From: Cryptomeria japonica
Lineage: Eukaryota; Streptophyta; Pinopsida; Cupressales; Cupressaceae
DNA length: 64,000 nt
Assembly: GCF_030272615.1 (NCBI RefSeq)
Contig: NC_081409.1
Location: forward strand, 647,372,468-647,436,467
Direction of reading: 5' to 3'
Both the position numbers and the translations under genes were made by a program. This document shows positions 34,843-45,363 of the stretch, one piece after another (positions within the stretch are counted from its first letter, which is position 1; each line of letters opens with the position of its first letter). The notes beneath the pieces were generated by a model. It was not told the DNA's origin. It did not search any database and saw only the letters and a program-made list of their open reading frames with translations.

Positions 34843-36125
34843 ATGTCACTTTTCGGTTCTGAATCCCCATGGTATGGTGAGTTCTACACCTATCTCCGTG
34901 ATCACACCCTTCCTCCCAACCAATCGAATAACCAACGTAAAACCTTTATTCACCAAACTGCTCGATATAAAATTATTGCCGAAACCCTATACCGACGTGG
35001 TCTTGATGGTACTCTCCTTCGATGTCTAGAACAAGGTGAGATAACAAAGGCTTTGGAAGAATTCCATGAAGGAATTTGCGAGACTCACTCAAGCGGTCCG
35101 TCACTAGCCAAGAAACTCCTGTGCAATGGATACTATTGGCCATCTATGGAAAAAGATTCCTACTACTTTGTCAGAAAATGCAAGAAATGTCAATTTCATG
35201 GCGACCTGATACATGAACCAACCTAGGAACTACAACCAATCACAACACCATGGCCTTTTTGTCAATGGGTCCTTGACCTTGTGGGTAAGATTCATCCATC
35301 TTCATCCAACGGTCATAAATTCACTATTACCGCCACGGAATATTTCACAAAGTGGATCGAAGCTGTTCCACTTACCCAAGTCACCGGCAAGTAGATCACC
35401 TCATTCATTCTCAACTACATCATCTGTCGGTATGGTGTGCCCATGTGCATCATCATAGATAATAGTCTTCCTTTCAAAAATCAGGATGTCTATGAACTCT
35501 ATGAGAAATTTCATATCCAACACCGCTTTTCCACTCCCTATTACCCACAAGGCAATGGTCAGGTCGAAGCATCCAATAAAAACATATTGAGGATCCTAAA
35601 GAAGATAGTCAATGATGTTGGCCATGATTGGCATGTTCAACTAAATCCAGCGCTATGGGCATATCGAACTAGCATTCAAACCCCTACAGGTGCAACTCCT
35701 TATTCATTGGTCTATGGTACGGAAGCTATCTTACCTATTGAGGTGGAGATACCATCATTACGGGTTTCCTTGCATAATCTAATAGATGATGAAGCCTATA
35801 GAGTATCCCGTCTTCAGGACTTAGAGTTATTAGATGAGAAGCAACAAGCTGCGTACAACCATCTCAAAGCCTATTAGCAGTGCATGAGCAGAAGCTACAA
35901 TCACCGAGTTAGATCTCGTACGTTTGAGGTAGGTGATCTTGTTCTATGAGAGAATGCTTGCAACCAACCAAACAAAGAACATCAGGGCAAGTTTGAATCA
36001 AACTGGCTGGGCCCATATGTTGTCACTACTGTATTCGGGTCCGGGGCATATCAGTTGCCTACATCAGAAGGAGAACCGCTCGCAGATCCAATCAACAGCA
36101 TGCACCTCAAACGGTTTTATAGCTA
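34843..36125 (+). pseudogene. Tat-A integrase
   Basis: Shifted frame. The zinc-binding N-domain is EFHEGICETH...GYYWPSMEKD, with H, H, C and C (KCKKC) in place. The catalytic core has WVLDLVGKI, YFTKWIEAVPL, IIIDNSLPF and GQVEASNKNI (D, D, E), then YRTSIQTPTGATPYSLVYG. The C-terminal part has HRVRSRTFEVGDLVL, GPYVVTTVF, YQLPTSEGEPL and NSMHLKRFYS. Stops TAG at about 35224, 35393 and 35875, TGA at about 35947. It would insert the cDNA; here it is inactive. Confidence 0.93.
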
Positions 36126-38700
36126 AGTTGTATAGAGCATCAGGCTCCCCTGCATACCAGAAAATACCAAAAACATTCAGAAAAATGTCCTGAAGAAATA
36201 CAAAAACATTCAAAAAAAAAAAAAAAAAAGTAAAGAAAAATCATGCATTGAAATGGTGAACAACCACTCCAGTGGCACCTTGGGTAAGTGCGATGGTGAA
36301 AACCTGGCAAATAGGCGCCACTCATAAAGACAATGGCTCCAGTATCTTTTAGGCTCATTGCGATCACACACACACATCCATCCATCCTAACCATGGCTCG
36401 TTATTAGATCTGTAATCAGAGATAGTACTTCATGCATCTTGCATCCCACTTTTTCATAGTCATGTCTACACTTGGGGGCAATACCCTTAAAAAATATAGA
36501 TGGTGGAAGTGGATTCTACATTACTGGTGATTCATTGGCAAAAACATTCAAAAAGGTCTCACAAAATCCAAAAACATTCAAAAAGGTCTCGCAAAATCCA
36601 AAAACATTGAAAAAGGTCTCACAAAATCCAAAAACATTCAAAAAGGTCTCACAAAATCCAAAAACAACGAAAAACCATCAAAAAACACACAAAAACATGG
36701 CAACACCTTGTACATGCTCATCCACGCAAATACCAAACAAACATTGTGATATACTCCACAAAATGACCACTTATCAATCGACCAAAACAAATCAACATCA
36801 ACACTCAAAACTGTCTTCAACAAGGATGCATCCTTCCTTACCAAAACAAAGACAAGATGACATTTTCTTTGACAAAAAAATTATGTTAAACTATCACATA
36901 CTTGGTTAATTTGTGAGTACAATCATTCATTTATCTATATCGAGATCTTTTAGCATTGTTTTGTATCGTTTGCGCATTATTTCCAATGAAGTTCTGGGGC
37001 ATGTACTAATGGTGTCTACATGGGAAGTTCACCAGGCTACGTGATCTTATGCAAAATGCAGTCATAGACCATTATGGCTTGCTGACTATAGCGTATACCT
37101 CGACCATATGAGCATGAACAATTACCAAGCATCCTTATTCTTTATTCTTTATGTATATACTGTTTGTTTGTAGGTACAAATGCTCATTCTTTGGTTCCTC
37201 CTCATCCAAATTGGATAAAGGTTTTATTTCTTAGTACGGTATGCACTTGTCTCAGGATATGATCAGCCTAAGATCAAGGAGGATGATCCAAGTCATGCAT
37301 GAAAGGAGATAATCCTTGTCTGTTCCACAAGCAATACTCTGGTCGACTTGACCCTTATATCAAGTCATTTGTATTTATTCGCTATATAAAATCCATGTAA
37401 GGAATACTCAGGTCATCTTGAATCATTATGTCAAGATGCTTGTATTCTCTTCCAACATTTTAAAAGCTCAATGATAAAAATAGATCACTATGGATCATCA
37501 TTTCCATCTCATCTATTTATATCTTGCATTCCATTGCATATCACCCATCGATTCATTCATTCATATGTAGGCCTTATATGCAAAAGTGACCATTAAAGAT
37601 GGTCTTGGATACAATCACGACCGAGTACTCTGATACATCATCAAAGCATCATGCAAAGTCTCAAAAAGCTTTCATTCCTCATGGTCATATCATCATCTCA
37701 TTTAGGTGCATCTTGCATTAAGTCCATTCATGTCATTTTTACCTTAATATTGCATATAGTTCATCATTTTGGACATTAGTTTTCATTAATCATTTGCATC
37801 ATTGCATCAAAAATTAGATTCATTCATGGGATCAAATTGTCTTTGATTGTGTTTTTAAATCATTTACTATGCATTCATTTAGTGTCAAATTATCCAGCAT
37901 CATTTCATCATCCTTGATCATTTATTATTGCATCCATTCACTAGTGAAAAAGTGCATTCATTCATCCATTTATTAAAGTATCTTATTAGGCTCATTTTAC
38001 GATTCATTTCACATTACATTCATTATCCTTTTTTAAATTGCATTAAGGTGCAATTATTAAAACCATAAGTTATAGTATCATCACATTATCATTTTTCTTA
38101 AACCATATTTAAGCATTTAGAATCATAAACCCATTTATTTCCAAACATTGGTTCATACCATTATATATATCCATTATACATATGCATTCGTTTAGGCATT
38201 ATCATATAAACATTTGTACTTTACATTTTGTTTATCCATATTATATTCATCTAAACACATCTAGATGCATATCCATACATAAACTCATTCAACCATTACA
38301 TTAACATCATCACATAAAATTATCTCATCATTATATTGCAAAAGGAAACACCAAAATCCTGTTCATAAACCATCATACACATACATCATCATCATGGCAT
38401 TACATACATAAAGCATTATATCAAAAATCAAACAAATCATACATATCTAAGCCTGTATTCATATGTGAGTATCCCACATCATAAATCATATAAAAACATG
38501 CATATAAGAAACATCTCATCAAATGCATACATATACACATATCTATCTAAGCAATCACTCATCATCCTGCATAAACATCCATACATATCAACTGCATATC
38601 ATCACAATATGGGATCTCCTCATATATATCATCTCATATATCAGAGTACAATGAAGTCTACACAAAATCAGCTACCAAGAGCCATCCAAGATACCGTCCA
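36126..38700 (+). other. Tat-A 3' spacer (no sense gene)
   Basis: Begins with an A-rich tract and a GGTGAAAACCTGGCAAATAG phrase (36294-36313), then the 30-bp tandem repeat. From 37000 to 38700 it is AT-rich with endless CATT/ATCA words. No coding signal is convincing. Confidence 0.7.
36541..36660 (+). repeat. 30-bp tandem repeat, four units
   Basis: Four perfect-length 30-bp units containing CATTCAAAAAGGTCTC differ by only three substitutions; a partial fifth follows. Ten codons per unit, so an accidental ORF repeats FKKVSQNPKT. Confidence 0.95.
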
Positions 38701-38743
38701 AAAAATAAACAATGATATAATACATATATGCAAAAATGCTCTC

Positions 38744-40616
38744 TCAAATGCCACTCTGGCTAGATGTTGTACCACCACCACCATCGCCACCTGCTCTCCC
38801 ACTGGTGCTTGCACCACCTAATCCATCTCTCCATGGAGGCCTCATCGAACCACCACTCCCTCCTGAATCCCCTGATCTCTCCCTCCGCAGAGGACCCATC
38901 ACACCCCCACTGCTCTGCACCCTCTGCGATCGCGCTGATCTAGCCTGCCGCATCTGAGAATAGCTAAGAGCTCATTGACTAACTGGCACCACCTGCTCAT
39001 ATAAACCCCGTCAGTAGTCGATCTCTGCCTGTGCTCATTGCATCTCCCTCATCACCTCCCCCGTAGGCCCCTGTGCTCCTACTCCAACCCAGACTCTCTC
39101 CTGCAGCTCTGCCAATCTCTCCATTGCACTATCCCTATCCCATAGCACCACCACTAGCACTGACTCCCATGCAAATAGCTGCACATCCCTAGCCGCCACC
39201 TCCGCCTCCAAATCCTCTATCTGGGTCTACAAACATACTATCATATGATCTCGAAGATCTCCAGTGGCTCCCTCCCCGGTATCCATAGCCGCCTCACCTA
39301 TACCACCCTCTCCAATAGCTCCCTCCCCTCTGTCCATCGGGATCTCCCTCTCCATCCCCCTCCCACTCAGCCGAACTCCTCCCTATATTAATGGTCCCTG
39401 TGATATCTGTAGAGGCAGTCCACCTCTCCCTCTCCGCTAACTCTGCATCCCCAACCCACCACCTCCTCCGTCTCCATCCCCTCTCATCCTCAAAATCTGG
39501 GATCGACTCTGCTAGATCAAATATCCATAGGATTGGGTGCACTGCCCGGTACTACATGTACTCATCTAACACTCTTACATCTATGACCCGCGGTCGTATG
39601 TCCCATGGTCTCACCTGCAGTGTCCGGAACTTTGCCAGTGCCTGATCATATGGTAGCACTGGCCCCCATGTGTACCTCTCCCGAATAACCTGAGCATACT
39701 CTCCTAATCCACTGGGCAGTCCTTGCTACCATCCAAACTATATCAGCACTCTCCCAGGCACCTGTCTCTCCATATGGTATGAGGTCCTCCCAATGAGGAA
39801 TCGAGTCATAAAAACGTAGGGCAGTGCCTCTGCATCATCATCTCATGGCTCACACTCCAAGTATGGTCACCATATAACTGCATCCAGATCGTCCAAAGCC
39901 TGCCGCCACCACTCTAACTTCCCTAGGTGGGGCTGACTCATCATGCCGCTATACATGAACATGTACAGCTGATCTACTGCACAGAATCTCAGACTCACTA
40001 GTCGAGTCACTGGTAGGTGCTCCCAGGCCCAAATATGCAACAACATCACGCCCACTGCTAAAGAACCCCTCCCCCAATAAACCACCTCATGGAGCTCCTG
40101 GTATAGGTGCGCCAACATGCACGACCCCCACACAAATTGGGTCCCCTCAATCATCATCATCTCGATCACCTGCCCCCATCCCATGGCCAAACCATGTGAT
40201 CGCCTGTCTGGACAAAGAAGTCCTCCCACAATACCTGATAGAATGGCTGGAAGAGGCTCATATAATGCTGCTATCTCCTCCCAAGCAATGGAACCATCAT
40301 CAATAAACACATCTTCATCAAAAATCCTCTAAACTACAAGAGTCCCCCATGATCTGTCGTATGTGACCAGCTCCCCTCGAATCGAAATCCGCAGGATGCG
40401 CCATACATCCTCTAGGGTCACTGTCATCTCCCCCTGTGCCAGATGGAAGGTGCACGTCTCGTTGTGCCACCACTCTGCTAATGCTGTGATCAATCCGTGA
40501 TTCGTACAAATCACGGGCATGTGCATCACCTCATACAATCCAATAGAGGCAATACAATCTCTTGCTGCCTTTTTTAAATCCATCCCGCAACCCCTGTGTC
40601 GCAAGATGTCGCTCAA
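38744..40616 (-). pseudogene. Antisense plant-mobile-domain (PMD)-like gene in Tat-A
   Basis: Opposite to gag-pol. From ATG 40616 one frame runs to about 39294 with six or so stops and no frameshift. PMD hallmarks in order: HGLITALAEWWHNETCTFHL, GEMTVTLEDVWRILRISIRG, LAHLYQELHEVVYWG, VMLLHIWAWEHLPVTR, YHMERQVPGRVLI-FGW-QGLP (stops at the dashes) and W-YDQALAKFRTL. Proteins with this domain (MAIN/MAIL type in plants) act in nuclear gene and transposon silencing, and PMD genes are known to be carried by some plant transposons. A Gly/Ser/Arg-rich tail follows (39540-38744). Region GC content is higher than its surroundings. Tat-B has no such gene in its spacer. Confidence 0.82.
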
Positions 40617-40959
40617 GTAACTAGAACACGCCTAGCTCCTCCTACACATGGACATTCATCAATCATCATCAGTTGTTTTGTTTTCAAACTTTTTTAAGTT
40701 TAAACCTAAACTATCAACAGATACTTTGATCAAGTATCTTCGGGTCTCAACAGGTAAGCAATCATGGCCACCTAGACTTTAACGCGCATTTATCCTAACA
40801 AATGACCTAAGTCTCATCAGGCTACTATGGTTCAAAACAACTCCCACTTCACATTGCCCTCCATCCCTCATTGGCATCGGGAGATTTTCTTCATCCAAAC
40901 TGGGGCATCTCTTTATCCTAAAGAAAAAACACTATTTTACCAACAAAAAGGCTAGTTTC

Positions 40960-41165
40960 TCAACAATAGCACTACAACCCTAACAAATGTGCTCAAACAA
41001 GCCCTCAATAGCGCTTATAAATCAATAGCATCTAAATATGTATACAATAGCGCTAAAACATTGCAAAAGTGCTCAAACAACGGGGCAATAGTGCCATTGT
41101 GCCATCAAAGCGCTAGTTAATTGAACAAAAGTGCCAAAACCATAGTTTCAGTGCTATTGCTCCGA
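40960..41165 (-). repeat. AGCGCTATTG word cluster, inverted copy
   Basis: The plus strand reads CAATAGCGCTT, CAATAGCGCTAAAAC, AAAAGTGCCAAAAC, CAATAGTGCC, AAAGTGCTCAAAC. Read on the minus strand these equal the words of the sense leader (26245-26480), including the TTTTGGCAC-TTTG phrase. Confidence 0.8.
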
Positions 41166-41403
41166 CTCAACTTCGACTCAGCAAAAAACATATCACAAAT
41201 GCATAAAAATTAAAATTTCAAATTTGCGTACTGCTGGTCCGTAGTCGTCTGGGCACTGGAACCATCGAACTCACTCAAATCTGTGCTCTGCAATCGGTAT
41301 CAGCATCCTGACTATTGCTCGCTCCTCCAAAAGGTCACTATCAGAGCTCTCGTTTCACACTGGTTGCGGTCACAAATGATCCTATTTTCATCCCTTTCAC
41401 CCC

Positions 41404-41410
41404 ATTTATA
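41404..41410 (-). promoter_or_regulatory. Candidate antisense TATA box
   Basis: The minus strand reads GGGTATAAATGGGG. It lies about 790 bases upstream of the PMD-like ATG, before the word cluster, in the right orientation for an antisense transcript. Sequence match only. Confidence 0.4.
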
Positions 41411-41703
41411 CCCTTCGTCATCATCGTAACTTCCCCCCGCTCACTGTCGTGGTCCCCGTGAACTTCCTGAGCCCCCCATTTCTCCATTTTTCTCCCATTT
41501 TCTTCTATTTTTCACCCGTATGCCTAACTTCTTCTCTTTAACACCCTGCCAATTTTCATTCTTTTTCGAGAGATCGCCCTATTTTTTGAAATTTTTCGGC
41601 CCATCTCTCGAGGGGGCATACCACCCATTAAATTTACATTTTATGGGGCATTTTCTTCACATCAATTTTTCTTTCTTTGAAACGATGCGATAAACCGCAC
41701 CGT

Positions 41704-41719
41704 CTCAAAGAGGGGCAAA
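41704..41719 (+). promoter_or_regulatory. Tat-A polypurine tract
   Basis: TCTCAAAGAGGGGCAAA stands immediately before the 3' LTR. The identical phrase stands before the Tat-B LTR at about 46964-46980. Confidence 0.9.
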
Positions 41720-43106
41720 TGTAGTCACACAAATCTGTCTAGCTTACTTAAATAAATCTTTGCTATTTATTTGATTAAAAATCTACTAGCCATTAGTTAA
41801 TTAAATAAATATTTAATTAATTCATCTCCAAACATTCTCCTATTAATTAAATAAATTATTCAATTTATTTTAATTAATTCATTAAACCAAATTCACAATC
41901 AATTAAATAAATAAAATCTATTTATTTAATTAAATCCCCATATTCCTCTTTTAAATAAATTAAATAAAAATATTTATTTAAATCACTATCCCCCCCACTT
42001 GCATTTTCCTACAAATGCAACTTGCACACATTTATTGAAATAAATGAATTTTTATTTTAATAAAATCCTATTTTCCCTCACCCACCAAATCCACTTGCAA
42101 AATCTAATCCCCTTCTAGATTCTTCTAACCCCTTCCTAATTAGCCTAATCCATCCCCTAATTATTGTCACATTCCTAAGCAAAATGGAGTCACTTCTCAA
42201 AGACTCCAAAGTATTTGAAAAGCATTTAATGTTTTGTGTGTTCAACAAATTAACCCGCAAAAGTCTTCCAAGACCACTAATGGCTCTTACATGACCATTT
42301 ATGGCTCTTACATAACCATTTATGGTTATTTCAAACTTGTCTCCCCAAACATTTATTGTTTTGACCATATTCATCCTTTTCAAATTTGCACAAGAGTTTA
42401 TCCATTGGATAAAAGCTTTATTCTTTGAATAAAGAGTTTATTCATTCAACTAACCTTGACTTTAACTCCCAAGGTCATATCAAGCATTTAATGTTTATTC
42501 CCTCCCCTCTCAACCTATCTCACATTGACACTTGTCATCCTAGGATTGGGTTGAAAGTCTTCATATAGATTTGAAATCATTCAATCCTGACCCTTGTTGA
42601 GATTACTCAATCTCAACCATCCAGTGCTCTATTTTTTCCTATAAATAGAGCCTATTTCTTCATAATCCAAATCCTAAAAACTTGTATGCACTTAACCTAT
42701 AGGCATTTTAGAGAGCATTTAGCATAGCAAACTCATGTATTGTCATTTTGGTTAAAATAAATCATTTTAGCATCAATAGCTTAATATTAGCTTTTCATTT
42801 TACATTTGGAGCATAATACTACAATCTCAATCCTCCATAAGCATCCATAGTGCAAAAAGTTGCTGAGAGCTACACTATTTTGTAACTTGGAGAGGAGAGG
42901 AACAAGGGAGAAGGAGCTAATAACATGCTAAGAGGCATTTGGAGATGCCTCATTATCTTTGTTTCATTAGTTAGATATATTAGCATGATTTTAGTGTCTC
43001 TTTTGATATGCCTATTTAGATTAGTTTTTGATTGACTAACACTAACGGTTTCTTGTCTTGTGTGTTATTTATCATTGACTAACCTTGTTCATTTAGTAGA
43101 GCATCA
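41720..43106 (+). mobile_element. Tat-A 3' LTR
   Basis: TGTAGTCACAC to GCATCA, 1387 bp, uninterrupted. Used as reference for the split 5' LTR. ACTAA follows (43107-43111). Confidence 0.95.
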
Positions 43107-43111
43107 ACTAA

Positions 43112-44137
43112 TAATGCATTTACCCACAAAAGCACAAACACCATAACACAAGATATTTGACGTGGAAACCCAAATGGGAAAAACCACAATGAGATGGAAC
43201 TCACAAGTCACTATCTACAGAATATGAACCAGACCGGTTAAGGTCAGACTGGTTAAGGTCTTACAATGTTATTTACCAGAATAGATCCTGTTAGGAATCT
43301 CAATCTCTGTTAGGAGATAAGTCCGATTAAAGACTACCTTGCTAGAGGATTTTAGATCCACAGATGTGAACCACCTTGTTAGAGGATTTACAAAAAGGCT
43401 TTTGGGCCTACCTAGTTAAGGGCTACAGACTTGTCAAAGATGTGAGTAATCAACAAGTGTTTTATCTATCTAATAGCACAGACTACTCGGTTAGATCCTT
43501 GATAGCTCGTTCTTAATGCACTCCTGCATTACTTCAGCCTTCTACACATTCATATTCTTTCCAACTCCTCAACCACCTTAAGGCCTAGCAACAACATAAA
43601 CTCTTTGTTGTGACCTCATCAACAACCTAAAACCCTAGACATGATGTCCTTATAAAGGAATCTAATTTCATGTCGATTCAATAGGATTACATTACAATTT
43701 CCTAGGTTCAACAAACCAAGACATACTTGGTACCACGACACAAAAAGCACTGTTATAGTGTCGGCACCATCAAAAAATTGGTGGATGGTAACTCATCACA
43801 AAATTGTCGATTGGTAACTCATCACAGAGTACTACCGGTTCATACAAAATACCGGTTGCCGGTTTGTCAAAATGAAGACTGGTAAAAATGTGTTATACCA
43901 CTTTAATCCCTCATACCGCTTGGTATCCACGAACCGTTTGGGGTCAACATGCCGCTTCAGACCGGTAAACACATTCTACAAAACATCAATAGTCTAAAGA
44001 CTATAATACAACATACCTACAACATACCAGTTGGAACAAATACCGGTTGTGCTCTAACTCATACATATAAAGAGGATCTTAATGCAAGTGTCTGTCCATC
44101 AATGACAATCACAACATGAACATCAAAAATGCCAACA
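43112..44137 (-). mobile_element. Element 2, 5' LTR, outer part
   Basis: Resumes at TAATGCATTTACCC and matches 16571-17579. The conserved box CGTGGAAACCCAAATGGG is at about 43161-43178. A tandem repeat of GGTTAAGGTC (43235-43260) is unique to this copy. Ends AATGCCAACA. Confidence 0.92.
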
Positions 44138-44142
44138 TTCAT

Positions 44143-44530
44143 TTGCTGCATCACTTAGTCTTCTGGTCAATTCTTCTTCATTGTTCTTCCTATCTTCAAT
44201 TTCTTTACAAAATCTCATAGTCATATCTTGCATCTCATTCTTTGTTGTCATGTTCTCCAGTTTCAACTTGCTTATCATATCATTAAGTGATTCCTTTTCA
44301 TCATTCTCATTTTACATCTTTTCACAAAGTTCTCTTTTCTTATTTCTTGCAATAGTAAGATTCTCTTGAAGTGCTTGAATGATATCTTGAGCAGCCTTTA
44401 GATCATCTTCTATTTTGATATTTTTCAATTTTTTTGTATCACAGTTTGAGAGTGCTCCTTCAAGTTGCTTCATCAGATTTTCCATATCTATCAGTGTCAA
44501 GATCTTCCTCAAGCTGTTAGGCTTCTTAAA
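44143..44530 (-). pseudogene. Element 1 gag, N-terminal coiled coil
   Basis: Starts within 20 bases of the primer site. The frame reads LIDMENLMKQLEGALSNC, then IEDDLKAAQDIIQALQENL, a TAA (about 44312) and NDMISKLKLENMTTKNEM, a long heptad-rich coil, and breaks off at SDAANE where Element 2 is inserted. It continues at 16429-15773. No capsid domain is seen, as in Elements 2 and 3. The first ATG in frame is at 44512. Confidence 0.82.
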
Positions 44531-44541
44531 ATAGAGGACCA

Positions 44542-44554
44542 GGCTCTGATACCA
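44542..44554 (-). promoter_or_regulatory. Primer-binding site, Element 1
   Basis: The minus strand reads TGGTATCAGAGCC, a perfect initiator-Met complement, two bases inside the LTR end. Confidence 0.95.
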
Positions 44555-44556
44555 AT

Positions 44557-45358
44557 TGTTAGGATTCCCGCAGATATTGAGAGGGGGGGTGAATCAGTAT
44601 CTAACCGGTGAATTGAATTTCTTAACTTAAAACATGTAGAACATATTATAACAGTGTACTGGTATGCAAGAAATAATGAAATAAACAGAATTAAAAGCAT
44701 CCACATGAAAAACACACCATGACACAAGGATTTAACAAGGAAACCCAGTGTGAGAAAAAACTCGATGGGATTTGTGACCCACAATATTCACTTACTAGCC
44801 AATAAGAGAATATTACTTACAAGAGGGGCCTGCACTTGCAGGAAGGCCAATTGCCTAGAGCTCACTGCTCAATGGGAAGTCTCACTAACTTACAATGTGG
44901 ATTATACAATTCCAATATCTTGTACTGCTTTACAATAGCATCTATAATGCCAAATCCAGTATCAGTTTCTGCTCTGTTCTTTACATAAAACCTTTAACCT
45001 ATATTTCGCATAATAGGTCTGCCTAATATCCTTTTTCTTTTCACTTACAAGATGTCTACAATGATCTCTCTTATATATAAGAGTCATTTTACAACTTGCC
45101 AAGTCGGCTTACAAAGTTTTTACAATAATAAACAAAATATAATATATCAAAAATCCTGTCGGCCTCTATGCTAGTATGCTTCCTTTCTCTATGTCAGTGC
45201 CAGTGGTTTGAGTGCCAGCGTAGAGTGTGATCTGTTGATGCCGGTGAACTATCTTGTCAGTGTAATGCCTTGCTGGAGCCATAGGATTGTAAGGTTGCCA
45301 TCAATGACAAAACCTTCAATCACCTATAATGTCTCATTGGAGTGTGCATATGCCAACA
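44557..45358 (-). mobile_element. Element 1, 5' LTR
   Basis: On the minus strand starts TGTTGGCATATGC (45358) and ends GGAATCCTAACA (44557), 802 bp. G-run motif at about 44579-44596; the conserved box is at about 44738-44770 (decayed). Followed by GTCCC. Confidence 0.93.
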
Positions 45359-45363
45359 GTCCC

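Larger units (their letters stand above)
40617..41703. other. Tat-A 3' UTR, also the leader of the antisense gene
   Basis: No ORF. Holds the inverted AGCGCT cluster (40960-41165) and, on the minus strand, a TATA-like site (41404-41410). Close to the LTR are GGGGGCATACC and TGGGGCATTTT phrases shared with Tat-B (46880-46925). Confidence 0.65.
23064..43106 (+). mobile_element. Tat-A: Ty3-gypsy element of the Tat lineage, whole element (20 kb)
   Basis: The two LTRs begin TGTAGTCACAC and end GCATCA. The right LTR is 1387 bp; the left one is also exactly 1387 bp once the nested solo LTR and its duplicate are removed. The target duplication ACTAA is at 23059-23063 and 43107-43111. By eye about 42 of 1387 LTR positions differ (about 3%). 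The internal region has a long leader, gag-protease-RT-RNase H-second RNase H-integrase in one orientation, and a long 3' region with an antisense PMD-like gene. The second, archaeal-type RNase H places it in the Tat lineage. Many stops make it defective. Confidence 0.93.
16435..44137 (-). mobile_element. Ty1-copia Element 2 (non-autonomous), whole element
   Basis: LTRs 16435-17579 (1145 bp) and 22928-23063 plus 43112-44137 (1162 bp together; the excess is a 17-base duplication at about 43231-43255) flank a 5.35-kb internal region with gag and an accessory ORF but no pol. The target duplication TTCAT stands at 16430-16434 and 44138-44142, inside the gag of Element 1. The 5' LTR is itself split by Tat-A. 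No tRNA primer site is recognisable beside the 5' LTR. Confidence 0.9.
8639..45358 (-). mobile_element. Ty1-copia Element 1 (Sirevirus-like), whole element
   Basis: LTRs of 803 bp (8639-9441) and 802 bp (44557-45358), a primer site beside the right LTR and purine tracts beside the left LTR define one minus-strand element, flanked by the 5-bp duplication GTCCC (8634-8638 and 45359-45363). Once the nested insertions (solo LTR 13849-15587; Element 2 with Tat-A) are removed, the internal region is about 7.4 kb: coiled-coil/zinc-knuckle gag, accessory ORF, RT-RNase H, purine tracts. Protease and integrase are not found. The LTRs differ at roughly 7% of sites by eye over the first 250 bases, so the insertion is old. 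All ORFs are broken. Confidence 0.9.

Noticed and set aside
28847-36125. Stop-codon readthrough or recoding as explanation for the many TAG/TGA
   Set aside because: Too many stops, one frameshift and a TAA; decay is simpler.
36541-36660. CRISPR array
   Set aside because: The repeats are contiguous without spacers and lie in a plant retrotransposon.
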